A stretch of 64,000 nt of DNA from Prunella strophiata. Lineage: Eukaryota > Chordata > Aves > Passeriformes > Prunellidae. The stretch covers positions 1 to 64,000 of the forward strand of contig JAZBQD010000028.1 of NCBI GenBank assembly GCA_036583965.1, given 5' to 3'. Numbering within the stretch: the first letter of the stretch is position 1; the number at the start of each line of letters is the position of its first letter. The notes beneath the pieces were generated by a model. That model made no database searches and had not been told where the DNA came from. It saw nothing but the letters and a program-made list of their open reading frames with translations. Positions 44,460 through 55,980 of this stretch are shown piece after piece. Both the position numbers and the translations under genes were made by a program.

Positions 44460-47400
44460 GAAGTGTCAGAAGCTCTGGAGCTGTGGCTGGAACTGTGTGA
44501 CATCCCAGTAGGCAGGGGGTGTGGGGCTACAGTGCAGCAAAAGCTTGGAGCACTGCCGAAGAAGCAGAGGGAAGGGGACAGCGGCAGATCAGCTCCCAGC
44601 AGGGCAGAGAGGGGTGAACCGAAGATCCTGGGCACACAAGCAGATGGGGACAGGTCCCTCTTCTAGTGAGGTGGATGTTAACAAGTCTGCTCCTACAAGC
44701 AAAGGCTCACCTCAAGGCAGAAGAAACAGCTCTGGCCTGGGCTCTGGCGGCAGCAACAAGCTTCCTTCCCAAGCAGCTGCCCCAAGCATCCTTCTTCTGC
44801 AGCTGAGAGCGAGTGCGAGCCAGCAACTGCCCCAGCCCCGTCCCCCTACTTGAGTCCCCTAACTTGCTCCACTCTCGCGGTATCTCTGTTCCTCAGAGAA
44901 AAACTCCCCCAGATGACCAGATGAGAGAAATGCAACCAAATGTCCTCCTTCCCCCTGAGCTTGGCCACTTCTTTGTTTTCTTAAGTACTAACCATCTGTG
45001 CTTCCTAGCAACTCAATGGGAAACAAATTACACAAGTAAAAAGGAACAAAAAAGGATTAAACAATTAAACAAGCCTCAGGTCTGCCCAGAAAGCCCAACT
45101 CTGCATCCAGAGGAAATGATCACAAAGAGATCAATGAACACCAGATGCACAGGACACTGTCAGTTTGGACCTGCAATTAACTTTAACTCAGCAATGGAAA
45201 AATGTGAGCCCGAAGGTCTCACAGGAGAGTGCAAAATGTATTGAACACTGTTTCTAGAAGGTGACCGTGTCATTACTAAAAGGTGTGGCTCAGTTAAGGA
45301 GCAATACCAACAAAGCCCACAGATGAAAAGCTTGGGGTTTTTTTCCTTTGAAAAAACTCAAATATCTAAAGCATGGTTTAGTAATTCATGTGAATTCAGC
45401 CTGTCACTTTCTGTTGAAAGAGGATCAACTAAGTCTATGCTCTAAGATATAAAGAGCAGTTCAATGTATGAAGGAGGTGGGACATACAGTGTCATTTTCC
45501 CACTGAACCCTGGGCACAGGAGAAGCTTCTCTCTGTCCCAGGAGCTGCAAGGAATTTGGGCAGGGGAAATGACATCAGAGAATCACTGTAAATTCAAAGG
45601 CAGAAAGAGAAGATCTACCATTGAAAGGCAGAAAAAAGGGAGAGGTTTCAGAAAACCTGATCGCTGCGCTCTAATTAATAATTATTTCCCATTCCCCAGT
45701 GAGAAGAACTGGAACCTGCAGCAATTAAGGCCACATAGTCCACAGTAGCTAGAGCTCAGCACACATCCAGAGAGGCAGTTCCAGCATGTAAAATAAGAAA
45801 ATAATAAAAAAGTTGATTTATTTTGTTTTAGAGCTACTCTATGTTCTTAAAACCAAACCAACCTTTGCTCCTAGTTTTGGCTCACTGACACACACACAAG
45901 AAGCCAAGGGTCACACAGGCCCTGCAGGCAGAATTCCTGATCCAAACCTGTGCCTTTCCAGCCTAGTGCTGAGGGAAATCTGAGGATTATGGAGGATTAA
46001 TAAAGATTAATATTGAATATTATTAGATAACAATATTAAATATTAATAGAGGATAAATAAAGAACCTTTGCTGAGAGCAGTCATCACCCCAGGCCGCCAG
46101 GCTTGGCAAGATTTGGTAGTAAACTGGCCCAAATTCAACTTTTCAATTTAAATCTCTGACAAGTCTCATCAGAAAGATACCAGACAGTCACTTGGAGCAC
46201 AGAATTAAAAGACTGCACAAGGAAGAACTAAAGCTTTGCCATGAGTTGCACAAGTTTTCCTGTCATCGCTCTGGGACTGTAGGACCCGATCTGCAACCTA
46301 AAGCAGACCTAAGGCACTGGTTCCAGCAGTGGCTTTAATTCTGAGCTTTCTGTTCACTGGATTGCCCACCTAAACACTCACAGCAATTTCATCTCAGCCC
46401 AGTGATGCTCTGTCCTCAGAGGGAAGGAAACAACTGTGTTGTGATGTGACACAGCTCTCACACCACATTTCCCTAAACCTTTTAGACCAGGCTGCTGACA
46501 GCGGAGAGAAGAAGAGGAACCTGTGACTTACCCACACCATGGGCAGGACCAGGTTGGGTTTGACTGCTCAAACACCAAAGCTCATGGCAAGGATGGGACA
46601 AGTTCAGTGGTTCTTCCTATCCCGAAAGAGAGGACAAAAGGGAAGTTTAGCCCACTGTGGAATCAAAGACTCCTGCATTTCATCTTTTGGCTCGGATTGC
46701 TCACTATGGACTTTTAGCCATAAAAAAGGAGAGGTGACACCAAATCAAATAGAAAAGTGCCCTTTCCCAGCATTTTTATTCCAGGCATTCAAAGGATGCT
46801 AATTTTTCTTTGAGCATTGTTTCCCTAATTTTAGCAGAACCATTTTCATCCCAGATCCCACTCATCAGTTGTTCAATCCTTTGGCACTTGGACTTTGGAT
46901 TTGGACAAAGGAAGGAACACACTCGGATCACAGGAAAGCAGCGGAGAGAAAGCCTTCCAAAACCTGACAAAGAAAAATGACAGGAAATGCAGGAAGACAG
47001 AACCCTTACTTGCTTGTCTGCATTTCTTTTCTAAAGACTTCCCTGCAGCTGGATACTCTTTGTGCTTGGCTTCCTTTAAAGGAATGGATTTGCTGCTAAA
47101 TGCATCTCAGGCCCAGATGCGACCAGGATAAGATGGGATGGAGATGAGGAGTCAGACAGGGAAAAGCCAGGGAGATGCAGGGCCTGGGAACATCAAGGAT
47201 GGAGAAGAGAAGGTATAGGGATTGTTCTCCTTGTTTAGATCCACCAGTGCTGGGAGCTCGGAAAGTACACAGTACCTGAGGAATCCTGGGCAGGAGCAGG
47301 ATAACTCCAGGATAAAGGGCAAGCTGCTCCCACTCCAGGGCTGTGCCAGGGAAGGAGGGGATTTTTTTCCTCTCCCCTTTCCAGGCACCACCCCCAACAG

Positions 47401-48599
47401 AGGCAGGCAAAGTGCCTTGCAATCCAGTAAAAAACGTGCCTGGCAAACCCAGGATGCCAGGAACCAGCAGTCATTTCTCCTGGATTTCTTCCTCATAGGC
47501 ATTTTAAGCTTGCTTTGCCTCACAGGCACTTTTATGCTAAGGGCATTCCATCTCTTTTGGATCCTGAACAAAGATTTGGAGAGCTGACTTTCATGAGAGA
47601 ACTGCTTCCTATTCTTAGAGTTTCCCTTGGCACCAAAATCAGGGGGTGAACCCAGTGTGGCCTCGAAGGGCCATAAGATCCCAACTATCCAATCCCCAAT
47701 TCCTTCAGCATTGGTTTGTTGAACCTTTTCAGGGTTAATTTAGCAAACTTAAGGGTCTGGCGATTTCAGAATTAAAACAACCAGAAACTTGTGAAAAAGA
47801 AACTGAATTAAGGCCGGCTAAAAGCAGTCCCTGCTAATGACTCCTTAAAACAACTTGTTCACAAGGAGGCAGGATTGATTCAATACTCACCAACCCATGT
47901 AGCCAAGTTCAGAGTTCTTTGCCCACCGAGGACACAGCAACCAGCAGGGACCTTTCTCCCACTCTCCAGTACAGGCTTCCTCCCTCCACACACAGGGAAC
48001 TGCAGCCACTCAGGGAACACTGACTTAGTCCTGGGCTGGAAACAGGAGAGGCACAAGGAATATTTGGAACTCATTCTGACCTCAACGCTGTCCAGACCCG
48101 GGAAAAAGCACTTCCCCCTGGAATTCCCTGTCCCTTCCAGCTTTGGAAGGTTTCTATAGTAGCCAGGATTATCAGTGCAGTTCAGAAGCTGCACGTGCCT
48201 AAAGCATTCCCTTGGGAGCGCAGAGCTTCCCTCGTGCCTTTCATTTCTTTATCCCAAATATTCTCCCCAATGCTCTGCAATCTAGAAAGAAAAAACGGGG
48301 AAAGAAGGAAGACCTAATCATTCTGACATTAAGGAGGGTTGCTTATCCCAACACACTTCCAGGTGAAAAACCATTTCTGCCACTCTAACAAATCCACTAG
48401 ATACTGTCTCAACTAGATAGTAACTGTTTAAATAGTGTATCAAGAATCATAGGGACAGGAGGCTTGGAATTCTCAAAAATAGCTCAGCTTGGCTACTTCA
48501 AGGAACTTCCCCCCCCCCCCCCCCAATATTTGTCACAAATGTGATAAAAATTGCGCTCAGCTGCCCAAACACTAGAGCTACTCCGACACAGACCACAGA
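44460..48599. other. Intergenic, nothing firmly recognised
   Basis: Moderate-GC DNA. Frames at 44813-45244 (143 aa plus), 47152-47571 (139 aa minus) and 47222-47587 (plus) have no domain I recognise and no coding support. A C16 tract lies at 48509-48524. The part just after 44460 could still be ERV-C 3' sequence in decay. Confidence 0.4.
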
Positions 48600-49287
48600 A
48601 GGCCTGCTATGAGTTGCCCTTTGGGCAGCAGTAGCTCGTGGGGACATGAACAGTACCCTCAGCTCCCAGCTGGCTCAGCCCGGACTCCATGCAGCATTCA
48701 GCAAGAGCTCCGGGGAGCTGAAATTCTCCCTGGGAAACCCTGTCCGGCAAACCGTACCCACACCTCTCACCTCCCGGCAAAGAGCAGCTGCCTCCTCCTG
48801 CTGGCTGCTCCTGGCTGCGGGCAGCTGCCACCCTGCGGGCAGGGGGATGGCTCAGGCAGCTCCGTCGACTGTTCTTCCCTGATGCTTTTATGTTTTCTCC
48901 ATTTCCCCAGGCCGGAGGGGAACGGGAGGGAAGAAGGGGGAACGAGTGGCGGGAGCGCAGGGAGGCGGAGAGGAGGCGACGTGCCGTGCCGTGCCGTGCC
49001 GGGCGCTCGGCACAACACTGTGTACCACGGGGTCCTCTCACAGGAGGGGAGGAGAAGGTCGCAGTGCTCTGCGAGAGGTACGGACGCGTTGCCGCCGCCG
49101 CTGCCGACCGGCGCTCTCCCGGCTCCTACCTGTCCCCGGCGCTGCTGAGCCCACAGCCCGTGTCCGCACACCTGGAAACACCGCGGAAAGTCGCACTGGG
49201 GCGGCGTCGGTGTCACGGTTGTGTGTGGGCAGCCGATTAGGTGGAGCGGGGTCCTTGCTTTCCCACCCGTTTTCGTTCCCTACTCAA

Positions 49288-49299
49288 TGCGCATGCGTA
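49288..49299. promoter_or_regulatory. NRF1-type site
   Basis: TGCGCATGCGTA matches the NRF1 consensus on both strands, in a CpG island. Confidence 0.7.
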
Positions 49300-49385
49300 G
49301 ACTGACACCATCCTTGGAAGGTCAAGTCAGTGGCGCACTGAGCCGCCATACTGAATGTGGCGTCAAGTGACTTCCGCCCTTCCTC

Positions 49386-49440
49386 GCCGCCATCTTTGCT
49401 GCTGGCAGAAGCCTTTTCCGGTCGAGCCGCCACCTTTGCT
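49386..49440 (-). promoter_or_regulatory. Tandem YY1-type elements
   Basis: GCCGCCATCTTTGCTG and, 37 bases on, GCCGCCACCTTTGCTG; on the minus strand these read as AAGATGGCGGC-type YY1 sites. The repeat of 16 bases with one change suggests local duplication. Confidence 0.6.
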
Positions 49441-49607
49441 GTAGTACCCTTAAGGCCCCCCACTCCTCACGAAGGTGTCTGTCTAGGTCAGCTGACTGAA
49501 CCCGGCCCTGACACCAATTCCGCGCTCTCAGCACGATTTCCCGCTGTCTTTCTTGACGTGAGGACACGGGCGGCACGGACAGGGGGACCGGAGCCGGGCG
49601 TCCTGTC

Positions 49608-49625
49608 GCGGCCGCCATCTTGGGG
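49608..49625 (-). promoter_or_regulatory. YY1-type element
   Basis: GCGGCCGCCATCTTGGGG, minus strand CAAGATGGCGGC, the strongest YY1 match. A weaker one (CTGCCATCTTGAG) is at 49677-49687. Confidence 0.65.
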
Positions 49626-50300
49626 GTAGCTGGAGCCCAACCCGGCTCCTGCAGCGTCCTGGCATATGGTCGCTTCTGCCATCTTGAGAGGGGCACGCGA
49701 TGAAGCAGCTCTGTTTCGATCCCTCTAAGTACACTCAATTTTTAACTGAGTTAGCCAAAATATGTCGAGTAACTATGACAGGCTCAGTGTCACGAAGCCA
49801 AAGTTTCTGGATCGTTCTGGCAAGTGAACTATGTCAGCATATAAACTACACTTTCAGCTCACACACTAATGGGTTTTCTTTCCTTAGAGCCCTAAGAAAA
49901 TTGTACCCAAGTAGTTTTCTGCCTTCTAGAGAGGGGCACGCACGGGGGCAGCTCTGTTGCGACGCCGGTTGCCCACCTGCTGCCCCCGGCCTGTGCTGCA
50001 CTGTGACAGCGCCTCCGGCCGCCTGCCGAAACCTGCCCCGCCGAGCCGCCCCCCACCGCTGTCGTTCTTTTCAGTCACCGCCCTGCACGGCGCCCAAGCC
50101 CGCCTGTGTCCCTTTGCACCCCTAACTCCCCTGCCGCCCTCCCCTCTATTTACAGACACCGCACCGCTCGCCGCTCGCTCCCGCCCCTTGCCCTTCCTGC
50201 CGCCGTCCTCCCCCCACCATCACCCAGCGGCAACGGGCAGGGTGCTGGCCCAGGGGGCGGCAGTACCGCTCTGTGTCCACAAAGCGGCAGCACTGCCACT

Positions 50301-52109
50301 GAGCTCAGCCTGGGGCTGTCACGCACGCTGGGGACATACATTTATGCATCATAAGAAGTACATGGAGTGTACATGTAAATCTTTCTTATGTTAAGAAGAT
50401 TACCGTAATTGAGCCCTTTTGAATGACTGAAAGGGCTACGCTAGGTATTGTCACTTGTATTCTTTATAATTTCAGCCCTTGCAACTGGGGAAACTGGTCC
50501 TGTGGTTTCTAGGCGGCTCCATTATTTGGAATTGTTAGTTGATAAATGAAGAAAATGCTACAGGTTGTTTTGAAATTTTTAACTTTTAGCTTTTGTCGGA
50601 TGTTTGCATTCTTGCCTACCTTCTAGGCAGGTAGGTAGTCTATTACCTACCTTCCCTTGGGAGCTCTGAGGTGTTTAGAAAGAAAATAACAAATGATGCT
50701 ATTTCTGTGTCAATTATTTTTATAGAGAATGTTAAATGTTTATAAAGTGAGCAATATTTTCTGTTTTCCAGGGTCAATATGATGATTATTCTCATTATAT
50801 TACACGGTCAATGCTATCACATCACATATAACAATGAGATTAATTTTTATATTGATGAAATATTTACTAATCTAAGTTTGTATTTGACCCAGAACTATTG
50901 TGGACAAGAAAAATATCCCATAATAAAAATTTTGTGGCCACTGCCTTTTATGTGTAGCACAGGATTAATTGTACAGTTCAGTGAAAAACATTGAAAAATA
51001 ACTGAGAAGAATATCTTAAGAAATAGATAATCAGGATAATGTACCTTGGAGCTAAATTTACAGTGTAAAACCAATAGTGTACATTGATAGCACCTGAGAG
51101 TAATGCATGTACTAGAGAAAATTATATTGCAATATGCCTTGATTACCATCTGCTTGATTTTAATTAATTTTCTTAATTGGAGAATGATGCATTTTCTAAT
51201 TACACGTGAAAACACCACTAGCTATTGCAGTCTTTCTCTACTGCACCAACTCTCCTGGTAGACACACTGCCTGTCTGATTTATAAAGCCTCATCTCAATG
51301 AACATGGGCTGTTTGGCAGACCCATTACAATTACTCAAATTAATTACATATGAAGCAACATTCCAAACTTGTAATTTAGATGCAATAAAATTCTAACTGT
51401 GAATAACTCAGCTTACATGGATATAAGGGTGAAACCTCCACCAGAAACGTAATTAGAAAACAGTCCAGTTGAAGCTAGAATCAAATTTAAAGTGAAATGT
51501 ACTAAGTAAATGCTTTGGAGATAATAGCTTTGAACACAGGAATGGAAATTAGTCTTTTTACTTTAGACCAAAAAGGTAATATAATATAAAAATATCTTAT
51601 CAGATAAATAATAAAGTATTTAAGCCACAAAAGCAAAACATCAATCCCAGAGGATAAATTCATTCTACTTGTAGCTCTATTGACAATTAATGTAGTTACA
51701 GGCAAAATAAAATTGGCTCGGTGATTTGAACTAGAATTTCTTCACATTAAATGTCCCTCTTTTCTGCAGACTAATGGAATAAATCCATCAAGGTATTTCT
51801 GTCTTGTGGCTTAATCTTCTTTTGGATGTAGTCCATTGCAGTTCAGAAAAGTACCCTTTCACAGATTCCCATTTCTCTGGCTGAAGCTCAAGAATGTCCT
51901 GAACAAGAGGGGAAAGTGGCTCTTATCTGAATTATCATCTGCCTCATTTTTGCAAGATTAATTCTATACCAGGTATTTGAGTTGTTTTGAAATGGGATCC
52001 CATTTGCCTGTATTATGTGTTCCTGCCTTCAAGGGCAAACTGAACTTTGGGCAGTGCCTGGGGTGGGAGGAGGAAGCAGGGGTTCAGACAGAGAACTCCA
52101 GGGGTTTCC
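50301..52109. other. Intergenic, AT-rich
   Basis: No gene recognised. TTTTCTGTTTTCCAG at 50758-50771 has splice-acceptor form, followed by a short frame (50779-50994, 71 aa) without a recognisable domain. Confidence 0.45.
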
Positions 52110-52600
52110 TGTTGAGAGGAATAGTGGAGGTGTCTTTACAAATAAGCTATAGGTCTGCTAATAGATAAAGTTAGCACTAGGAGATAAACGAAAACAATGG
52201 GAAGGATTCCACTGATTGATGAATAGGAGAGATATTTAATTTTACAAATAAACTCTAGGGTTGCTAGACATTGTAAGATGAAAGAAACACTAGGAAAGAT
52301 AATCCCTAAATTCTGTAAGAATTAAAAATTAAAAGGGAGGGTTATACATTAGGGGGAAATCTTCAGTATCAGGCGCATCGGGAAGTCTGTACCTCTCAAG
52401 TACCTCAGCCAATGGGGAAAGAGAGAGGGGAAATGCGGCCGGGAAATTAGGATAAAAAGGAGGCTGCGTCCCCCAAAAATTTGAGAGACCCCAGGGGAAT
52501 GCCCCATGGACTCTCCCTTTATTCGAATAAAGTAAAAGGACTCCTCTGTCTCCTTTTTGGGCATAAACCTCTGATCTTTGTGGATTTATTTTTCCTAACA
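52110..52600 (+). mobile_element. Solo LTR, family Y
   Basis: A 491-bp unit with inverted ends TGTTGAGAGGAA and TTTTCCTAACA. CCAAT lies at about 52409, a TATA box GGATAAAAAGG at 52450-52460 and AATAAA at 52526-52531. It aligns with the minus-strand LTR 23002-23363. Its U3 is longer because of an imperfect duplication (52136 and 52242, offset 106). The 90-residue minus frame here is a shadow. Confidence 0.8.
52136..52300 (+). repeat. U3 tandem duplication in family Y LTR
   Basis: TTACAAATAAGCTATAGGTC and TTACAAATAAACTCTAGGGT start two units 106 bp apart; CACTAGGAGATAA and CACTAGGAAAGATAA continue the match. The units are diverged. Confidence 0.65.
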
Positions 52601-54216
52601 CTGTTCACCTCGGAGGAAAGCAGTTTGCAACACTGCAGCCAAATAGTGACGCTGCTAACATCTGCTACCTAGTTATTCATTTGGACATCTCTGCTAGATG
52701 TACTTTGAGATCTAATCTGTTAAGTGACACATTTCTGAAAGTTTGAAATGTGCAAACCAACCCCCCCCCCCCCCCCCCCCCCCCCCACCCCGAACTACAA
52801 GTCCCTGTTCGTACTTTGCAGAGTAGAATTATCACTGATATGATATTTAAAAACATCAGTCTGGTGTAGAACTCAAACTCAGCGCAGCCTTTTCAGTACA
52901 TTTGACCAATACCCTACTGGATATGAGATCAAGTTTCCCTGCATGGTTTTGATTCTCCATTCTTTAACACCACTATTAGATTAACAAATTTTGCAGTGAC
53001 TAAGATTAACTCGGATGAGAAAAAGGAAAATGGTTGAATTTGCAGCATATGCAAGGTCTGGAAGAAGCATCAGACAAGAAAATTCAGGAAATTAATCAGC
53101 CAGAGGGCAACTGAAAAGGGTTTCATTTTCAAGGAGAGACTGAAAAGGAATTTGGGAGAAACTGCAGCACAGGTGAATAGCCAGCCTGCCATACACATAG
53201 AGGGGAGGGCCTGATTCCTTTGTTCTGCACTTGTGTCCCTGACTGAGATGGGACTTTTTGGAAGAGCTGACATGTACATGATTGCAATATTTCCACAGCA
53301 AACTGCATACCAAGTGTTTTTTCTGTAGTTGTTATTAAAAGAAACCAACAGAAAAATGTTTCCAGTGCATTCTTAGGATCACAGTTTCTTGTTGCTTGGG
53401 TAGGATGTGTTTGGAGGCTTTCCTGTGCAGGTTTGAATTTCTCTGCAGGTATTCTATTGTCTGCATATATGAGGTCTATACATTTGCTTTAAAACGAGTT
53501 TAACTAAAGAAAGGTGATGTTTATTTTGACTCTTGATGTGCTTTTTGTGCTACTCTCATACTCTAAACCATTTCATTTATGTGTTGTGTATGTTTGCCAG
53601 TGGCACTAATTACTCAGTTTCATTCCTTTAACAGAACTTGAATGGAGCTCTTTGAATGTGTCAAAATATTTTTAATTATTCAGTATCAGGAAAGCTACAA
53701 GGATATGGGAAATCGATCCTTGGAAACAAAATACCTGATTCAGGAAGAAGAACTGATTTGCCTCAGAACTTACCATCCAGGCTGGGGTTTTGTGATGTTC
53801 TCTGATAATCCAGTTACACAATTTGACAGTAGTGTCCATGATCTTATGAATTTATTTAACCTCTTGTTGTCATGCTTAAATGCAAAGGCTGAGCCTGGAC
53901 CTCCACCTCTGAGGACTATTGTCACCTGAGGTAAAAACCCAAGGTCTCCCAGGGAATAGCCAGTGCAAAATGATAGTGTTGGCATGTGTTATTTTTCTCT
54001 TTATTCAAGTAGGTGAACTCCCCTTGCTGAAGGTAGCTCCGCGTAATCATTTTTCTCTAACTGCTGCATGAAAACTGTGTAACCTGTGGATCGCATGTCC
54101 AGAAGCACTGGGAACAACACACAGAGCATGAGAGAGGGTGATGTAAATTATATGAACTATGTGACTGTAAAGAAATAGGCATTGATATAGTAATGAGTTT
54201 GCTGAGAAGACCTAAC
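52601..54216. other. Intergenic with poly(C) tract
   Basis: A C26 run at 52761-52786. The plus frame at 53642-53929 (95 aa) and minus frames near 53070-53348 are not recognised. No LTR signals. Confidence 0.45.
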
Positions 54217-54224
54217 AGTAGACA
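54217..54224. repeat. Target-site duplication AGTAGACA (left)
   Basis: AGTAGACA occurs on the left and again at 55973-55980, flanking the repeat-expanded LTR. Eight shared bases exceed a usual 4-6 bp duplication, so one or two bases are probably LTR ends or chance. Confidence 0.75.
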
Positions 54225-55972
54225 GTTGGAATGCTAGCCTCTCTGAGCTCCTCAGAGAGAGATGAATACAGGGGTTGAATTAAAGCCTTTAGAGAAATTA
54301 AAATATATTAAGCTACATAGATATGAAGTGGAATTGTAAGTTATAGTTTTAAGCAAGTAGAAATATATTTTAAGTGCTTTAAGAAACTGTGTTAGCTAGT
54401 AAAGGCCCTAAGGCCTAGTTTAGAGTTCAGTAACAAGTTCCAGGCATAACAAAAACATAGCGGAACTTTGCTTATATCTCTAGACTAAAACAGATAGACC
54501 TATATGCATAAATAGACAGAACTATTCATGTAAATAGGTAAACTCATATATGTAAATTTAAAGTAAGAAAACGGTATATTTTCATGAATAGATAATATAT
54601 ATGTAGTTTTTTAGGTAAGAACTGATGCTACTGTTGTACTACTTTTGCACATTAGAATTAAATTTAGATTGGTTTAGAAAGAATGTTTTAGAATCCCGTT
54701 TTTAGCTGATTAGTTGTTTTATGTATAAAAATTCCCCTGAATTGGGAAGAGGACAACAACCACAGCAAGAAGAAGAAGAAGAAGAAGAAAAGAAGAAGAA
54801 GAAGAAGAAGAAGAAGAAGAAGAACGAAAGAAGAAAGGAATGAACAAGCAGACAGACAGACAACAACACACAACAACAAACAGAACAAGAACAAGAACAG
54901 ACAAGAACAAGAAGAACAAGACGAACAAAGAAGAGAACAAGAAGGAAGAAGAACAGCGAACAAGACATACAGAAGAAGAAGAAAACAAAGAAGCAAGAAG
55001 AAAAGAAGAAGAAGAAGAACAAGAAGAACAAGAACAAGAAGAAGAAAAACAAGAACAAGAACAAGAAGAAGAAGAAGAACAAGAACAACAAGAAGAAGAA
55101 AAACAAGAAGAAGAACAAGAACAAGAACAAGAAGAAGAAGAAGAAGAAGAACAAGAAGAAGAAGAACAAGAAGAACAAGAACAAGAACAAGAACAAGAAC
55201 AAGAAGAACAAGAACAAGAAGAACAAGAACAAGAAGAAGAACAAGAACAAGAAGAAGAACAAGAAGAAGAAGAAGAACAAGAAGAAGAAGAACAAGAAGA
55301 AGAACAAGAACAAGAAGAAGAAGAAGAAGAAGAAGAAGAAGAACAAGAACAAGAAGAAGAACAAGAAGAAAAGAAGAAGAAGAAGAAAAACAAGAACAAG
55401 AAGAACAAGAAGAAGAAGAAGAAGAGAAGAAGAAGAAGAAGAAGAAGAAGAAGAAGAAGAAGAAGAAGAAGAAGAACAAGAAGAACAAGAACAAGAAGAA
55501 GAAGAAGAACAAGGAAGAAGAAGAACAAGAACAAAGAAGAAGAAGAAGAAGAAGAAGAAGAACAGAGAAGAAGAAGACAAGAAGATGAAGAACAAAGAAG
55601 AAGAAGAAGAAGAAGAAGAAGAACAAAGAACAAGAACAAGAACAAGAACAAGAACAAGAACAAGAACAAGAACAAGAACAAGGAAGAACAAGAACAAGAA
55701 GAAAAGAAGAAAGAAGAAGAAGAAAAGACTGTGGTTCCTGATGCTGCTTGGAACATCAGACTCTATGCCAGGGAACAACTGTTACAGCTGCAGCTTTTGC
55801 TTGGAACTCTGTGCCAGGAAGTTTTTAGCACAAACTTTAATATTTTAGTATGGACTTTAATACCTTGAACTCTTTGCCTTCAAGACTGATGTATTCATGC
55901 AATAAACAAGTTTATAGCAACTAACAACTGCTCGTGTCTCTTTGAAGACCCGAGACCCAACCAAAGCTCAAC
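54225..55972 (+). mobile_element. Solo LTR with GAA-repeat expansion
   Basis: About 1748 bp between matched flanks. A TATA box TGTATAAAAAT is at 54722-54732, then 54765-55727 is GAA/GAACAA repeat, then unique sequence with AATAAA at 55901-55906 and the end AAAGCTCAAC. Without the repeat the LTR would be about 785 bp. The repeat lies where R or the start of U5 is expected, so it would be present in the transcript. Confidence 0.75.
54765..55727 (+). repeat. GAA/GAACAA microsatellite
   Basis: Nearly 1 kb of GAA, GAACAA and AGAAGAACAA units on the plus strand with some GAAAA variants. Five long frames, both strands, are Glu-Gln-Lys or Phe-Leu-Ser translations of this repeat and not genes. Confidence 0.98.
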
Positions 55973-55980
55973 AGTAGACA

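Larger units (their letters stand above)
41265..44460 (+). mobile_element. ERV-C: gag-only betaretrovirus-like provirus
   Basis: Plus-strand 5' LTR, leader with a strong splice donor, and gag in several frames. Gag is interrupted by a solo LTR at about 43381-43842. After 44460 the sequence is no longer recognisable as retroviral and no 3' LTR is found. It is a different lineage from ERV-A and ERV-B by its leader and matrix. Confidence 0.75.
48600..50300. promoter_or_regulatory. CpG island 2, candidate host promoter
   Basis: The densest CpG region in the window, especially 48890-49300 and 49380-49720, and again 49930-50260. No TATA box; instead an NRF1-type palindrome, five GCCGCCA-type elements, ETS-like TTTCCGG (49416-49422) and CTTCCGC. 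This is the makeup of a housekeeping promoter. Minus-strand frame 49322-49738 (138 aa) contains PKMAAATGRPAPVPL, whose ATG lies in a YY1-type AAGATGGCGGC, as often seen near start sites, but I do not recognise the product. Long frames on both strands are expected from GC content. A 195-bp AT-rich insert (49728-49922) divides the island. Confidence 0.65.

Noticed and set aside
50758..50994. Splice acceptor followed by a 71-residue frame as an exon
   Set aside because: TTTTCTGTTTTCCAG is a good acceptor by form, but the peptide is not recognised and no donor follows at the end of the frame.
54688..55868. Five frames of about 300-360 residues in the GAA array
   Set aside because: They are low-complexity translations of the microsatellite in several frames on both strands, with no start context or domain.
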